12,635 nt of DNA from Solirubrobacteraceae bacterium (GTDB lineage Bacteria; Actinomycetota; Thermoleophilia; Solirubrobacterales; Solirubrobacteraceae). Positions 11,170 through 12,635 of the stretch are shown one piece after another. The stretch's first letter is position 1. The number at the start of each line of letters is the position of its first letter. Made by a program: the position numbers and the translations under genes. Below the pieces are notes generated by a model. That model did not search any database. It was not told the origin of the DNA and saw only the letters and a program-made list of their open reading frames with translations. Location: assembly GCA_030149625.1 (NCBI GenBank), contig JASLHP010000344.1, positions 1 through 12,635 on the forward strand. The letters are read 5' to 3'.

Positions 11170-12505
11170 GCTCGCGATCGGCGTAGCCCTCCACGTTCGT
11201 CTGGCGCGCCCGCGCGATGCCGAGCGCACCGGCCGGCACGTCGTCCGTGATCACCGATCCCGCACCCGTGTACGCCTCGTCGCCGACACGCACCGGCGCC
11301 ACCAGCGTCGTGTCCACGCCGGTGCGCACGCCCGCGCCGACGTTCGTGCGGTGCTTCGCGCGGCCATCGTAGTTCGCCGTGATCGTCGCCGCGCCGAGGT
11401 TCGTGCGCTCGCCCACGTCCGCGTCGCCGATGTAGGACAGGTGCGGGATGCGCGCGCCCGCTCCGATGTCGGAGTTCTTCACCTCCACGAACGTGCCCAC
11501 CTTGCTGCCCGCACGCAGCACGGTTCCCGGGCGCAGGTATCCGAACGGGCCCACCGTGACGCCGTCCTCGAGCACGCAGTCGACGAGATAGGAGTGGCGC
11601 ACGGTGCACCCTCGACCGATGCGCGTCGCGCCCTTGATCGTCGTAAACGGCTCGATCAGTGTGTCCTGACCGATCTGCACATCGACGTCGATCACGGTCG
11701 CCGCCGGGTCCACGATGCCGACGCCGGCACGCATGTGCCGCTCGTGGATCGTCGCCTGTGCCAGCGTCCGCACTCGCGCCAGCGCCTCGCGGTCGTTGAC
11801 CCCCAGCACCAGCCGTTCGTCCTCCACGGCGTGTGCGACCACCGTCTCGCCGTCCGCCCGCAGCAGGTCGAGCACCTGCGGCAGATACAGCTCGCCCTGC
11901 GCGTTGTCCGCACTCAGGCGCTGCAGCCTGTCTGCCAGCGCTCGCGCCCCGAATGCGAAGATGCCCGTGTTCACCTCGCGGATCTCGCGCTCGGCCTGCG
12001 TCGAGTCACCGCGCTCCTTCGTCTCCACCACGCGCAGCACCGCGCCGCGCGAGTCGCGCACCACTCGCCCGTAGCCGGTCGCATCCTCGAGCACCGTCGT
12101 CGCCATCGTCGCCGCCGCGCGGAGCGTGGCATGCGCCTCGAGCAGCTCGCCGATCGCGGCCGCGCTCACCAACGGCACGTCCCCGCTCAGCACCACCACC
12201 GGCGCCGTCGGCTCCAGCGCCGGCCCGTCCGCCGAGGAGAGCATCTCCATCGCCGCGCGCACCGCGCCGCCCGTGCCGTCCGGCCGCTCCTGCACCGCCA
12301 GCTCGACGCCATCCGGCAGCAGCGCCTGGAGCGCCCGCGCGGGCGAGTCCACCACCACGACCCTGCCCGCGCCGGCCTCCAGCGCCGCGCGCACAGGCCA
12401 TAGCACCATCGCCAACCCGCACAGCTCGTGCAGCACCTTCGGTGTCGTCGAGCGCATGCGCGTCCCCTGGCCCGCAGCAAGGATCACAACGGTGGGCGCG
12501 CTCAC
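11162..12505 (-). CDS. glmU: Bifunctional N-acetylglucosamine-1-phosphate uridyltransferase / glucosamine-1-phosphate acetyltransferase
   Basis: A 447-residue cytoplasmic enzyme that acetylates glucosamine 1-phosphate and then couples it to UTP, giving UDP-GlcNAc for peptidoglycan. Residues 1-225 are the uridyltransferase: VVILAAGQGTRMRSTTPKVL (6-25), ERPDGTGGAV (73-82), VLSGDVPL (105-112), GYGRVVRD and EVNTGIFAF. Residues about 250-447 are the left-handed beta-helix acetyltransferase with hexapeptide repeats: VGPFGYLRPG (318-327), VEVKNSDIGAG, PHLSYIGDADVG with catalytic His355, and NLGAATITANYDG (369-381). The GTG at 12505 is chosen because homologues begin just before the LAAGQGTRM loop; the in-frame ATG at 12559 would extend the protein through the intergenic gap nearly to the tRNA gene. 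There is no Shine-Dalgarno, but TACCAT lies 7 nt upstream. The stop overlaps the prs start by 8 nt. Confidence 0.97.
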   Translation of the reverse strand: MSAPTVVILAAGQGTRMRSTTPKVLHELCGLAMVLWPVRAALEAGAGRVVVVDSPARALQALLPDGVELAVQERPDGTGGAVRAAMEMLSSADGPALEPTAPVVVLSGDVPLVSAAAIGELLEAHATLRAAATMATTVLEDATGYGRVVRDSRGAVLRVVETKERGDSTQAEREIREVNTGIFAFGARALADRLQRLSADNAQGELYLPQVLDLLRADGETVVAHAVEDERLVLGVNDREALARVRTLAQATIHERHMRAGVGIVDPAATVIDVDVQIGQDTLIEPFTTIKGATRIGRGCTVRHSYLVDCVLEDGVTVGPFGYLRPGTVLRAGSKVGTFVEVKNSDIGAGARIPHLSYIGDADVGERTNLGAATITANYDGRAKHRTNVGAGVRTGVDTTLVAPVRVGDEAYTGAGSVITDDVPAGALGIARARQTNVEGYADREHD

Positions 12506-12512
12506 ATGGGCA

Positions 12513-12518
12513 ATGGTA
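12513..12518 (-). promoter_or_regulatory. Candidate -10 element of glmU (leaderless)
   Basis: TACCAT on the minus strand ends 7 nt before the GTG start. This is the spacing at which transcription would begin at or next to the start codon. No Shine-Dalgarno and no good -35 were found. It suggests a leaderless glmU mRNA; inference from position only. Confidence 0.35.
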
Positions 12519-12523
12519 TTCCA

Positions 12524-12559
12524 GTGGACGCTGGTCGCTTTCTCTGTGAGCGCGTCCAC
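12524..12559 (-). terminator. Inverted repeat between tRNA-Gln and glmU, possible terminator
   Basis: The arms GTGGACGC and GCGTCCAC (plus-strand 12524-12531 and 12552-12559) are perfectly complementary over 8 bp, with a 20-nt loop. The element begins 4 nt past the 3' end of the tRNA and ends 5 bp before the glmU -10-like hexamer. It could stop tRNA transcription, aid tRNA 3' processing, or act as an operator for glmU. The loop is long and there is no U tract, so terminator is only the likeliest label. Confidence 0.3.
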
Positions 12560-12563
12560 GCAG

Positions 12564-12634
12564 CTGGGGGGCAGGGACTCGAACCCCGATTCTCAGGACC
12601 AAAACCTGATGTCCTGCCATTGGACGACCCCCCA
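12564..12634 (-). tRNA. tRNA-Gln (anticodon UUG)
   Basis: A complete 71-nt cloverleaf reads on the minus strand. The acceptor is TGGGGGG paired with CCCCCCA, followed by discriminator G. The D arm is GTCC/GGAC with loop AATGGCA. The anticodon arm is TCAGG/CCTGA with loop TTTTGGT, giving anticodon TTG (reads CAA). The T arm is CGGGG/CCCTG with loop TTCGAGT, containing one G-T pair. CCA is not encoded. The weak first pair U1-A72 is typical of tRNA-Gln. A tRNA-Gln upstream of glmU is a familiar actinobacterial arrangement. Confidence 0.97.
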
Positions 12635-12635
12635 A

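Noticed and set aside
9640..11250. Long plus-strand open frame of 536 codons opposite gene 9538 and prs
   Set aside because: It is antisense to intact prs and the 9538 gene. Its translation is Arg/His/Ala-rich with no recognisable domain, as expected from the complementary frame of GC-rich genes.
11108..12403. Plus-strand open frame of 431 codons opposite glmU
   Set aside because: It is a low-complexity Arg/His-rich shadow of glmU, which has complete family motifs on the minus strand.

Overview
This GC-rich window (roughly 70% G+C by eye) looks like conserved chromosomal housekeeping DNA from a high-GC actinobacterium. The best guess is class Thermoleophilia (a Solirubrobacterales-like lineage). 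That placement rests on the gene order tRNA-Gln, glmU, prs, rplY, pth, mfd, PPIase lipoprotein, eno, ftsB, on the presence of csrA, and on recalled family resemblance of the small uncharacterised proteins. No phage, plasmid, insertion sequence, CRISPR array or rRNA was seen.

Layout. All genes but one are on the minus strand, so transcription runs from right to left. At the right edge is a complete tRNA-Gln(UUG) (12564-12634), then glmU, prs (overlapping glmU), a membrane-anchored protein of unknown function (its ATG directly abuts the prs stop), an array of five 31-bp tandem repeats, rplY (ribosomal protein L25/CTC), pth (apparently starting at CTG), mfd (GTGA overlap with pth), a parvulin-like lipoprotein, eno, an FtsB/DivIC-like division protein whose stop lies in a 24-bp tandem duplication, and a 116-residue uncharacterised protein. 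The only plus-strand gene (514-1083) encodes a charged protein with a helix-turn-helix-like N-terminus. It converges with the 116-residue gene with 4 bp between stops and diverges from csrA at the left edge.

Function. The block combines cell-wall precursor supply (GlmU), PRPP synthesis (Prs), translation (L25, Pth, tRNA-Gln), transcription-coupled repair (Mfd), extracytoplasmic folding (parvulin-like lipoprotein), glycolysis (Eno) and division (FtsB-like). Overlaps and abutting genes (glmU/prs, prs/9538, pth/mfd) suggest co-transcription in sub-operons. TANNNT -10-like hexamers sit 7-12 nt before several start codons that lack a clear Shine-Dalgarno, which suggests extra internal starts giving leaderless or nearly leaderless mRNAs.

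Most unusual points: the 31-bp array between 9538 and rplY, which also supplies the stop codon of the upstream gene; the CTG start of pth behind a good Shine-Dalgarno in the rplY tail; a perfect 16-bp LacI-family-like palindrome ahead of the 514 gene; and a parvulin-like domain lacking both usual histidines. I see no convincing evidence of a wholly new multi-gene system.
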